Below are positions 12,417-23,700 of a stretch of 64,000 nucleotides of DNA, piece after piece. The notes beneath the pieces were generated by a model, which saw only the letters and a program-made list of their open reading frames with translations, did no database searches and had not been told where the DNA came from. Each line of letters starts with the position of its first letter. The stretch's first letter is position 1. This stretch comes from Morella rubra (Eukaryota; Streptophyta; Magnoliopsida; Fagales; Myricaceae): positions 8,091,001 through 8,155,000 of the forward strand of contig CM025852.1 of NCBI GenBank assembly GCA_003952965.2, written 5' to 3'. A program made the translations under genes and the position numbers.

Positions 12417-12477
12417 CTTGCCAAGAAAAAAACTCCAGCACGTGCATGAAAGCAATTACATGCACAAAGAAATTCAC

Positions 12478-14857
12478 CTAACACGCTTTATTCCAACTGA
12501 ACACATATTCAAAATATCTGATAGGACCACAATTAGTCTTCAATTCTAGTATAAGTAATAGTGGTTTCTGAACAAAATGTGCCCTTAACATCTTCATGGG
12601 AAAACTTTCAGGTAGGGAAGGTGATTGCTAACATAGATGCTTATATTCATTCCAAAGAATTGTATTGTGTAAAATTAGCTCGAAATTTTCTCGCCCAACT
12701 ATGATAAGAAACAAAATAATAAGCCAAATAACTTCTACATCAGCCCAAAAACAATCCATGCACACTCAAAGTAAATCCTACTATCCAACTTTTTGGTTCT
12801 TTTTCCTTTTCAACAGATGTCTTCTACTGCTGCAACCAAATGTCAGTAGATTTAGTCCCTTTTCACTTGGGCAATGTTTCACATGGTTATTATGTTAGAA
12901 TTGATCCAATAACAATTTGCGGTATATGCTAATTAAAAATCAAGTATTTCTCTCTCTAATTTTCTCAGTATATACAAAAGCAATATTACTCTAGATATAA
13001 AAGAACAGAGTTCTATTTCTATCCTTTTTTTTGTTCACGAGGGTTCTGAGTTTCATAAAGATTTTCAATGTCATGTTTTCCAATTTGCTGGTCTTATCGG
13101 TTGTCTTCAACTTTTAAGAGCTCCATTTAATATAGAGTTACCTCCAAACAAAGTTTAGCCATGCTTTTATATCCAAAATGGAAGACCTTTCTTGAAATTT
13201 AAATCCACTTTGGTTTGCCAAAAAGATGGGAAAGAAAGAGAGAAACAACTTCTTCTTCATGATTTTCACATTTTGAGTCATCTTGACTAAATATGGAAGC
13301 TTTCATTAATGAGTTGGCTTCAGCTATATGAGTGGTACTCAAACATAATCAGAAAATGGATATCATTCTCTGGTCTACCGTTTGAATTAAATAAACCACA
13401 CATCCACTTCACCTATCATGCAGTGTTTGTCTTTCCTCATAGCATGGAGACCCCCTAGTGAGTTAATTTCTCTCTTTTAGTGACAACTGAGCATGCTGTT
13501 GGTGAATATTTGATCACCTTAAAGGTTTTGTTAGACTTCTTTCAGATACATTCAACATATGGCTTTGGACTGACCCAAATGACAATTATGAGAGCAATCA
13601 CTAGATCTAGACTTTAGAAGGGCCACACAATCTTAGCTTAACAGCTATGAAAATCAAGCACGAGATTCAAGGCACAAAGCTGCCGCAATAAGGGCATACA
13701 CAATCATATGCTTGAAGGACAATGAACAGCGGCATGTTAAGTACACCATCTCTTACTGATGCAATAAATTATCTAAGTGTAAATCTATTACCAGATTTAA
13801 TCTCCAACTTTACCCATTCCGACCTTTAAGTCAATCAATATAAGATGCTTTTTCAATAGGTACAGCAAAGTCCATGAAAACTAACAAACTGATTCTGAGA
13901 TTCAGAAAACAAAATCAAACAAGTTCCATGATGGCCAAACAGCAGAGAGTAAGAGAAGAATTCCAAAATGATTCGTCGAGTAAACTGCTACCATGCAAAG
14001 ATTCGTCTGATTTGGACTCCATGAAAGACCCAACTTGCAGTAACAAACAGCAGAGAGTTTCCTGTAAGATTCTTCTGTTTACCTTGGCAATATGATCCTT
14101 TGCAAAAACCTTCAAAAGAACAATAATGAAGTATTGCCGTAAGATTCCATGTACATTATCTGCTGCATAATTATGTTATGAGCATAGCCTTAACAAGAAG
14201 CAAAAATGAACAAAATTTCTTCGTACTTTAAAAGGCATAAAATCGATTGAAGAAGATATTGCTGTCACATCCAATCAGGAGAAAAAAAATAAAGAGTGGA
14301 AGAAAGGAATTGCTCTAGAAATCTTGAAGAATTCATAATAAAAGATATGTTACACTACTACATTGTAACACCCTATCTTTCTTTGTTCTTTTTTAAAGTC
14401 AGGTGAAGAAACTAGAAAGTTTACTTGTTTTAAGCCAAAGCAATAGGAAGGAGGACATCAACTCAAGCTTGCAATCCTTCTCATACGAAACAGACAAAGA
14501 GTTCAGGATTCAGTAGTCAAGCTGACTTCAACTCTGCCAAGATACATATCAAGAGCTACTGGAAAGGAAATAAGAACCACTATTTTGGTTTTGCCTCTAC
14601 AGCTATTCCAAGGCGTGGGTTCAGTTCGGATGGCGATTTAACAGGAACTTTTGAGTACAGAAAGGGCTACTGGAGTAGAGAATGCTTTTAGATGGCAACC
14701 ATATTCTTGTGAAAAAAACCATGCAGATTCAGAGCACTTGTTTTTTAAAGTGTTTGTCAAGGAGGTTAGGGATATGAATGCTGATAGCCCGCGCCCCGCC
14801 CCCGAGACCCGCTTATAGGCCTTGGCTTTTCTGTTCCATTCAAAATTCTCAATTCCA
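12478..14857. other. Probable introns and 5' flank of the small acidic-protein gene
   Basis: This is AT-rich, unique-looking sequence without a recognisable domain in any frame. Part of it is presumably intron or 5' flank of the minus-strand gene ending at 12004. The last 70 bases contain a GC-rich patch (about 14787-14815) just before the third copy of the palindrome arm begins. Confidence 0.4.
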
Positions 14858-15201
14858 AACATAACTAACTAAAAAATTTATCAAAAAACTCGGAATTTTT
14901 TTAAAATAATAAAACAACTTCAAAATGATTTCTCTCCTTTAAGTCATTTTTTTCTGATTCAATAAATATACAATTTATTCAAATAATTTTTCTTTACTTT
15001 TTCACTAATTTTCATAAAACTCTAAAAAATTTCACCGTCTTTCAAACATATTTTAAATTTTTCACTACTTTTCTTTACAAAATCCAATAAAACTCAACTC
15101 TACCTCAATTTTCATAAAATTTCTAAAAATCTTGAAATGCAAACATTACCTTAACTGTTAGGGATAAAAAAGAGATTTTGCGTTGAGCTTCTCTTTTTTT
15201 C

Positions 15202-15250
<49 letters not shown>

Positions 15251-17681
15251 CGCGTTGAGTTCTCTCTCATTCGATGAGTTGTCTCGCTTCCGTCTTCCTT
15301 TTTCTTCACGGTGGCAAACAAAGAAAGAGAGAATGAGAGAGGGATTTTGAAGGAGACCCGAACAGAGAAAGAGACCACAAATTAGCAAGAAATTTCTAGA
15401 AGAGAAGGGAAACCGAAAAGGAGGAGCATCAGACCAATTTCGGGAAGGAGAATAATAACAAGTGAAACTTATCGATTTTTCTGACAGTTAAAACAATTTA
15501 ATAATTAACAAATAATATATATAATTGATCTTTTAAAAAGTACACATATAAATATAATGCAACGTTATATAGAGACAAGGCACATGCTCCTCAAGCAAAG
15601 TTCTAAAAGTATCTTTTTCAATAAGTATTACTTTGCTTTTCTTTCAGTCTTTATATGGGTTGATCTTTTAAATAGATTTCAGATTCTCTCACGTAGCAAT
15701 ATAAGTTGATCTTCTAAATAAATATATAAAAAACAAGGGCTCAGATCTGACATGCAATTAACAAGCTTCCGTCCACGTACTTCTCATGCAAACATTTAAA
15801 AGTGTTTTAGACTAATATTTTTCTTTTCTTTTAATAGATTTAGTATCTATTTCGTCCTGGCACGATTTTCAAATTGATCACAGAAATTACTGAATTTATA
15901 ATTTTTATTAAAAAAAAGTCATTCTTTTAAAATTTCATTCTTAAAGTTAACTATTCCACATCACTTTCAATAATAAGTTTTCAAAGTTAAACGATATAAT
16001 TTGTATTTGTTTTAAAAATAAAAAATTAGGAAAAAAATTTTAAAAAAATTATAAGACATGATTTTAATTTTGTGTGATACATGTCAACTTATGATTGGAA
16101 TTGATGTGTGAATCTTACTATATAAATTTTAAAAAGGAACTTTGTTTGATAAAAAAATTATGAACTTAAAAGATCTTTATGATCAATTTAAAAATTCAAG
16201 GACTATTTATTAAAATGGGTGAAAATAACGGTTCAAGATGTTGCTTTGTTTATATAGAAAGCACTGAGAGTTACGATTTTTTCCCTATGCAATTTTAGTT
16301 ACCTATATAGTAGATAATTTTTAATTTAAAATATTTTGTTTTTGACGAGGTTAAACTGCATTTTTAGCATAAAATTAAAATTTTAAGTATACTTGCATAA
16401 TCTACTGGACCTGACAAGATATACTATAAAAACAGAATGATACACAATCTGAGATTTATGATTAGAATATGATTAATGAATTCGTGTAAGATTTTTTTAA
16501 TATTATTATGAATTATAAAATATACTTTTATAAATTCCAACTGCAAATCAGCTATAAAATTTAGTATAAAATAACAGACCCTATAATATAATTTTGTCTC
16601 TAGTACTCATAAATGTGCTGACTCCTTAAAGAGTTAAATTTTAAATAGAGATTTTACTATTGTTGAAAAATAAAGATGAAAAAATTGGTAATTTTTAGCA
16701 ATTAAATGAATTGACTTATTGACTAAAGGTGTTTATATGGTAGGCCAAGTTTTTTATTTTTAAACTCTTATATGCATTATATAGAAAAACACATTGATGA
16801 CATGTAAAAAAATTTATTGCATGCAAAGCAAGTAGCCAACTTATAGTAATAAACATAGTAGCAATAAATGGAAACGCAGAAAAGATAATGTTGTAAATTT
16901 AGGCAACAATGACAGGGAAAAAAAGGGCAATTTCAGAATCTTTTTTGTAATCACGGTAATTTCAGAATCTGAGTGTTGTAAAAGTAGTTGATTAAAAGGG
17001 TGTGCCCGCTACAAAACACTGGAGGTGCCCCGAGTGATTTGTCTTGTCTACCTGTCTCGTATATTATAGTATGGACTATCGGTTTGGTTTCTTTTCATGC
17101 TTGTTCTCTCTCTCCTGGTTTAACCGAGGAGACTGACTGGATATCTTCCGGCATTGACTTACCTCAGGCCGGCAATCTAACTCACTGACAGATGGGGGTG
17201 AGCTTAAGGGTGGGTAAAATTTCCGGTTGATCTGAAATTCGTATCCGGTTCCCCCTCCCCCGCCCTTCTCCTTTCTCTCTCCCTCCTTCCTCCCTACGAC
17301 CTTGTCTCTCTCGATCTCTCTCTCTCTCACTGTCTCACAGACACACAACTCTCTCTCTCACCGTCCAGACGCCATTGCCGACCGTGAGTGGTCCTCTCAA
17401 CTCTCTCTCTGTCTCTTGGCCGGAATCTCTCTTTGGGCGCCGAATCTCTCTCTCTCTCTCACCAAGGTATAGTTATTTTTGTCTAACTTAAGCATGATGG
17501 CTTATCTCTCTTTCGACTAGAGGGTTTAGGGTTTGATACATTGGGAATTTGATAGGCAGATTCGGGATTTAGGGCTTTGATTGGAATTTGGTCTATGTTG
17601 ACTCTCAACTCTCAAACTTCTGAAATCATTAGACCTGTGTTTTCATCTCCTGGTAAATATATTTGGTTCTTGATTAGAGGG
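14858..17681 (+). repeat. Third copy of the palindrome arm
   Basis: This is nearly identical to 777-3600 (direct) and to 3602-6424 (inverted). Homology begins at AAACATAACTAAC and ends at GATTAGAGGG, which is exactly the fold point of the palindrome. The copy therefore runs from a point inside the arm to a point about 477 bases inside the hAT element. Together with the right arm it makes an inverted repeat of about 2.8 kb flanking the 8.4 kb segment that contains CKX1. The near identity implies a recent duplication. Confidence 0.93.
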
Positions 17682-17727
17682 TCCAGATCTTTCAGCAAAT
17701 TGTTTTTGCATATTCACAGTACTGTAA

Positions 17728-17916
17728 AATGGTTTACCATTTGAATATACAAGTTTGGTGATTGGTGGGCCGTTTCTGTTGAAGCTGGAGTATGATTATG
17801 CTCCAAAGGGAGATAATTCACCGAGGGTTTCGTATGATGGTAGAACATTATTGTGTTCAATACTTCAATATTCAGATAAATCAGCTTTATTCTTTTTTCT
17901 TCTGTTGCATTTTTAA
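17728..17916 (+). other. Unidentified 63-codon open frame inside the hAT
   Basis: An open frame without its own ATG contains GGPFLLKLEYDYAPKGDN followed by SPRVSYDGRTLLCSILQYS. The residue composition looks like real protein rather than random AT-rich translation, and the good part ends near 17873. I do not recognise the family. Because it lies within the transposon it may be a captured exon. Confidence 0.35.
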
Positions 17917-18382
17917 ACACGGAACTTTCTTTTTCATACCTAAAGGAGTCGATGTTTTGTTCATTGCCGTTACTGTTATTTGTTATTAAAAGAATCTAGG
18001 CAAAAAGGCCCATTTATTGAACCGGAATTTCTGGATTACAATTCCGAAAATTCTGGTGCCGGATCAAATATGTTGATTCCGGTGGATACTGGAATTAGAA
18101 CCGGAATTAGTGGCGGACCGGCCGCCCCAGCTCTGTTCTGCCCAATTTTTTTGCACCTTCACTACGAAACCCAAATCCAAGTTCTATATATCTTTGCTTA
18201 CCGGGCCTTGCTAGAAACTGGCTTTAGTAACCTTTTCGTACGTCCTTTTGCAATTATTTTGGTGTACGTCAAATCTGTCTAAATTACAGAACATAATGCC
18301 CAGTAACAGCAGCGAAAGAAATCAATGAATACATATTGAAAGTTGGAGTACTGATGTAAGTAAAGCAATTGAGGCTGTCAGT

Positions 18383-18412
18383 TCGATGTCACCTGTATCA
18401 AATAATTTTGAC
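18383..18412 (+). repeat. 30-bp exact repeat, copy 2
   Basis: This is identical to 8172-8201 upstream of CKX1 and lies within the hAT at 17205-19122. Confidence 0.85.
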
Positions 18413-18709
18413 TTCTCTGACAATATGATAGTACAATATTCTTGCAAGCACAGTACTCGCCTACTCGGATTCCATCGCCTTGAACTATTTTCTTCTTGGA
18501 CTATTCCTATGCATCATGTGATGCTACGATTTTTACACTCAAGTGTCAGTCATAATTCCGTTTCCTTTGCATAATTTTAGAAAAAGTGGGGTAGAAAATG
18601 GGGAAAAAGTGGATTCTGCATTACTATAATTGGGTTTTTGTTTGATAACTAGGTGAAGTAAATAGGAAAAACACTTTATGAAAGGTTACTGCGAATTTTT
18701 TGCACCTTC

Positions 18710-18847
18710 ACTACGAAATTTGTGGACGGGTTTGGTTGGGATGTACGCTGCATGTGGGCAGATTATGGAGGCAAAATTGGTGTTCGATAAAATGTCTCAC
18801 CGAGATGTAGTTACATGGAGCATTATAATCAATGGGTATGGCTAGTC
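18710..18847 (+). pseudogene. Pentatricopeptide repeat (PPR) gene fragment captured by the hAT
   Basis: In one frame the sequence reads TGLVGMYAACGQIMEAKLVF followed by DKMSHRDVVTWSIIINGYG and then a stop. This matches a repeat unit of PLS-type plant PPR proteins (organelle RNA-binding), with the typical MYAACG and RDVVTWS signatures. Only about one repeat is present, with no start and no further repeats. It is a dead gene piece carried in the element 17205-19122. The donor gene is not in this window. Confidence 0.8.
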
Positions 18848-19130
18848 ATGGTATCTTTAATTTTTTTTATATGTTTTCAGAAGATGCAGACCCATAAGAT
18901 CCAATTGCCACCTCTCAGTTTTAGCAAATAGTATGGTACGTGTATTCCAATTTTGTTAGTCTTAATTTTCGATATTTTTACTCTAAGACACTTTTTGCAA
19001 TACGTAAGATTTTTTTATTGTCATTTAGCCTTAAGAGTTTGTGCCTCCTCAACTTGAGTCCTGGTTCTGCCACTGACTGGAATAGGCCATTCCGGTTTCA
19101 TCCGTTCCGATACCCACCCTTAGGTGAGCT

Positions 19131-20718
19131 GAATATTTCTTTTACCATTTGTATTTCTTACTCAATTCATCCCGACCTAACTCGCGCCTCTCTCTCTCTT
19201 CATATCCTCGCCACTACTCTGTAGCTCTCGCTTTCACATCCTCTACCATGGCTGCTCCTTTCTCACACTTTTTAAGAATTTCCTCTTGGATCTCTCCCGA
19301 TCCGCTCTCTTTGTGCTTCTGAACGAAACCCATCTTCGTTCCTCTATCTTGTGGATTGTTTCAGCCACTAGTTCAGAGTTTTAATAAGCATTCGAGCGCA
19401 GACCAGGTAAGATATCTATAGTCTTGGCCACAAATTGAGAATGATATCCGGTGTGTATATATGTTTCCGAGAGATTGTTCAGAGATTCTGAAGTTCTGCT
19501 AGACACCCACTTGCAGGCCCCCCTCCCACTTTCTGTCATCTGTCCATTTTTTTCTTGGTGGACATTTTTATGTTTGGATGTTGATTAGGTAATGATCAGT
19601 CGAAATAGTTTTGGAGTTTGCGTTTAGCTTGAAGTACAATGGGAAATGCGAACTCTGTATAGGAAGCTCTGAATGACCTTAACTGCTTTCATACTCCACC
19701 AAAGAAGAAACGTAAGTGAAAGGACAATGTGTTTCTCTGGGTTAATCCACAAATGAAATGCAGATAGGGGTCTGCAGTTGCGTCATTGCTTTGATTTTGC
19801 CATTGTTGTCCTTTCCATCCTAATGGCTTTAAAATCATATAGTAAAAGTATTGGAGGAAATAGGATAGGAATGGTGTCTATCAGTCACTCCTGATTTCTT
19901 GAAAAAATAGATGGTCAAAGAATTGTAAATTTATGTCCATCAGCACTCTGCTAGAGAATTTAGTGGTTTTGGGGTGTGCTTTGCTGTTAAGTTCGCTGAA
20001 TTTCGATCTGGGTGGTCTTCTTCTTTTCATACGATTTCATGATTTGTAAAGTTTTGGCGTGTGCTTTGCTCTGAGTTTCATGCTTTTTGTCATTGATCGG
20101 ATCCAAAACTTCAATAGCACTGACATATTGGTATTTTAATGTCTAATTCATGCATATTCATCAACAAAGCCCCACGATGTTAAAACTCCCTCCATGTAAC
20201 AAGAAAGATTCCCTGAAGATTTTGTCAATAATTTTGTCCCACAATCCCAGCCATTTAAAAGGGATTGAATTAGCCGATTTACTGCTCGATTTCAGAGGTA
20301 CTGTTATCTCTCAAACGCATGATATTTGTTTGTTTTTGTTCAGTTATGATATGTTTCCTTTCTGGTTTTCTATCGAGTAAAGATATAGCAGCTGTGTCTT
20401 GTTGTTTAGAAATATCTGGGAAATATTTTCCAGCATTTATCTCAAAGATGCTTCTTTACTTTGTTGTTTTCTATCTTGGTTATTTTCCTTTAATGTTTTG
20501 TTTTTTTTTAATCTAGTTGTATGTCAATGTTTGGTGAAGGTTGTATGAGAGAGAAATACGCTTGGGTGTTTTGGCCTAGTGGCTTCCGGCGGATGGGTCA
20601 AAGCGAAGAAAGGCTTTCAGAAACCTCTGATACTTGGCGTTTGACGCAAAGTTTAGATGCTACAGGAGGATTACAGGCGTGAAGGACAGGGATTTGAGTT
20701 TAACAGAGTGTGAGAAGT
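19131..20718 (+). promoter_or_regulatory. Probable promoter and 5' UTR of the DEMETER-like gene
   Basis: This segment is CT-rich at 19185-19350, as in many plant 5' leaders. A good donor (GACCAG|GTAAGA) lies at 19406/19407. A pyrimidine-rich acceptor (AATCTAG) ends at 20516. A leader intron of about 1.1 kb (19407-20516) is therefore plausible, with the second leader exon running from 20517 into the start codon at 20719. No transcript data are available to me. The hAT insertion ends only a few tens of bases upstream of the CT-rich leader. Confidence 0.5.
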
Positions 20719-23700
20719 ATGAACATTCGAGAGGGAGTTTCAATTCCACAGGACCAAGACCTTCAACTTATGGGTTCTTGGATGCCTGTCACACCAGAGA
20801 AGCCGATTCCAACAAGATCTAAACCAATCCCGGTGGACCATGATGGGAACCAACTTGGGAGAGCAACTTGGCAGGAACTGAATGGAGTCTCAAATGGGTA
20901 TGCAGCAGAGATGCCGAATTGCAATGGGTTCAGGAAAAATTCGAACCTAATTGGAGAAGTGGTTCAGAGTGATGGGTACAATAGTTATGGTGGAGGCTTG
21001 GCAGAGAAAAATGAGATCATCAATCCCATTGCAGGCTCGTACCAACATGCCTCCCACAATGATGGAACGAGTTGGAAGAGTGATTCATTAACAAAACTGC
21101 TACTAATGCACAATGCGGGTTTAATTGCCTCTGCAAACAGGAATCTGAATAGAAGTGTAAACATGGCAGCAAGTAGACCTCTGATTCCAAATTTGCATTC
21201 TCGAGTTGACTGCAACCAGGAAGGTTCCTTCTCAGGTACTCCGATGTTCAGCAACCAGAATCACTTCTCAGGTCTTAGCCAGTTGAGTAATTTTGCAAAT
21301 AGACCTGTGATTCCCGATATGCCTTATCAAGTTGACGGCAATATTAGAGATTCAAACCCTGGTAGCTTGTTGTTCAGAAACCAAAATCACTACCCAGGTT
21401 CAAACTCATTAAGAGACAGTCTTCTTTTATCCCAGATGCCCAAAGGTAAGTGATTCTTTCATTTTATTTTAATACCGATTTATTCAAGTATGAATTGCTA
21501 CCTCAAATTATTCATAGAGAATAATTGTTAGGTGATTTTCTTTTGCCTGTGCATTTGCCATAGACGACTATAGGATACAAAGACAACTAGTTAGAATTTG
21601 ATACAATGCAGGCAGACTCAGCATTTAATTCCAAAAGTCTTTCATGAAACGTGTAATTGTGTCACCACATCAACGATACAGATTAAAAATAGATGACTGC
21701 TGCTTCAAGGACATTATTTAAGCACTGGAAATTAAAAAAGGTTTGGTGAGAAATATTCTGGCTTTTAGCCAATTATTTCACATGAGATGAAACAAATTAA
21801 AGTACCACAGTTTATCTCGATAATTTCTACACCTTTTGAAATGAAAATTTATCATAATGCTGCCAATTCATCGAATGAATTGTTGCTGTTAAATATAATT
21901 AAATAGAAAAGAAATAAAAAAGGGTAGTACATTTGGCGTCAAAGAAATGGTTGAACCACCGAAGAAAATGACAATCTCTAGTGTCATGAAAAATTGAGCA
22001 AAAAGTAATTATTTTTTCCTTTAAATGTGCTTAACATTTCATCATTAAATTAGTTCATTGTTTTTCAAGACATGGCAAATGAAGACATAGAAATTGTTTT
22101 TCCTTGCAGATAACTACTCTATACCTTACCAGTCACACTATGATCTAAATTCGCCACCAATGAAAATAGATGCTGCCTCAAGTGTCATCAACACCCTCCA
22201 GTTCACACCAATAACACCTGAGCAGGCCAACAAGTTAGAGAGCAACCTTCTTTCTGGAACATTGAATATCGCAGGAAATGGGACCTTAAATGAGGAAGAA
22301 GACAATGAGACTCTAGTCACATCATTAGGAAATAAGGCATCTCAGCAACAGAGTGACGAACTCCTACAGAGCATTCTAGGCTTGTCTTCTGCTGCCATTT
22401 ATACACTGTATGAGGAAAATAAAGAATCTGAGAAAGGAAGTAATCAAGGCATTGATCTGAACAAGACACCTCAGCAGAAACCACCCAAACGAAGAAAACA
22501 CAGGCCGAAGGTAATCAAGGAAGGCAAGCCCAAAAAGACTCCAATGCCTGCAACTCCGAAAAATGCTAAAGCGATCCCAACAGGAAAGAGGAAGTATGTA
22601 CGCAAGAATGTTCTGAAAGAACTGGCAACTGAACAGGCAGAAGCCAAAAGGGAGACAGTCGACCCTAATGGTAAAAATGCTGCAAAATCCTGTAGGAGAG
22701 TTTTGAATTTTGACTTGGAGAAGACTATAGATGAAAGCCACTGCAAAGTTGTTGGTGATGGTGAGCAGGAGGAATTGCAGCGCTGGAATAAAAGGGCCTT
22801 TAGTTTGAGTCTGGACTCTCAAGCCACAGAACTGTGCTTTGGAACTTACAATGCATCTGGAACAAAGTCAGCCGTGCAGATTGACCAATGGAAAGGATTA
22901 GCAGGTCACTACCAGGACCGTGGAACCAAGAGTAACCTAACCTTTTCCACAACTCATCTGCAAACTGACAACATACCACTGGAAGAAAGGCAGACAGCTG
23001 CACCATTAGCTCCTGCAAAAGACCTGCCAATAAAAGATTTGCATTTGACTGTGAGAAATGTACATGACGGATATGCTGACCCTAGCCAGAACAGTTCCAG
23101 TAAAGGACGCACTCCTGTACGATCCAAGAGAGAACATTTTACCATTGACCACACACTTCCCAATATCCAAAATCCCATGGTGTCATTGTTGTGCCAAAAG
23201 AACCAACTGGGTGAATGCCAGAGAACAGGCCAAGTACTAGCCACAGTTTTTCCAGAAACTCACAAAAGAAAGAAAATTGACAGCAGGCTACCTACAGATA
23301 TATCTGCAATGCCTTGTGCTACAGCAGTTGAAGATAGTTTGGGGAAAGCTCAAACGAGACAAATTCATGATAATGGTGCAAATGGGTTTACAACGAACAC
23401 AGATGAGGAAATATTGAACTCTTACTTTCAGAGTGAGAAAATAGGGGAGATGCAAAGTGAGGCCAACAAACTTAACACTGAGAGGTGCAATCCCTCCATG
23501 GCTGTGGGGAAATATATGCTGATGCAACACAGATCATCTGAACTGCATTCACACACAGAAAAGCTGGAATTGCCTAACATACTAACTTCGGGCCATAGCT
23601 TTCCCTCCATAGCTGCGGTGGAGGATCATCACCCAACACTACCATCCCCTCCCAAGGAAGCCCCTGAACTAGGGAATGGGCAGGTACTTCAAGCTTCTGA

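Larger units (their letters stand above)
17205..19122 (+). mobile_element. Complete non-autonomous hAT element with captured gene pieces
   Basis: The ends are TAAGGGTGGGTA at 17205 and its exact reverse complement at 19122. They are flanked by the 8-bp direct duplication GGTGAGCT at 17197-17204 and 19123-19130, the signature of hAT insertion. The length is 1918 bp and no transposase is present. The contents in order are CT-rich tracts (about 17260-17460), a telo-box-like GGGTTTAGGGTTTG (17521-17534), an unidentified open frame (17728-17916), CCGG-rich subterminal-like sequence (about 18017-18123) and a PPR-gene fragment (18710-18847). It sits immediately upstream of the probable 5' end of the DEMETER-like gene. 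Captured host sequence makes it a Pack-type element. The orientation given follows the captured PPR frame. Confidence 0.88.

Noticed and set aside
13915-14020. MESKSDESLHG frame as first exon of the small acidic-protein gene
   Set aside because: It is plausible in composition, but I could not place a convincing donor and linking exons, so it is not annotated.
14787-14815. GC-rich patch as a hAT terminus marking the start of the third arm copy
   Set aside because: It resembles some hAT subterminal sequence, but I found no matching inverted end or target duplication.
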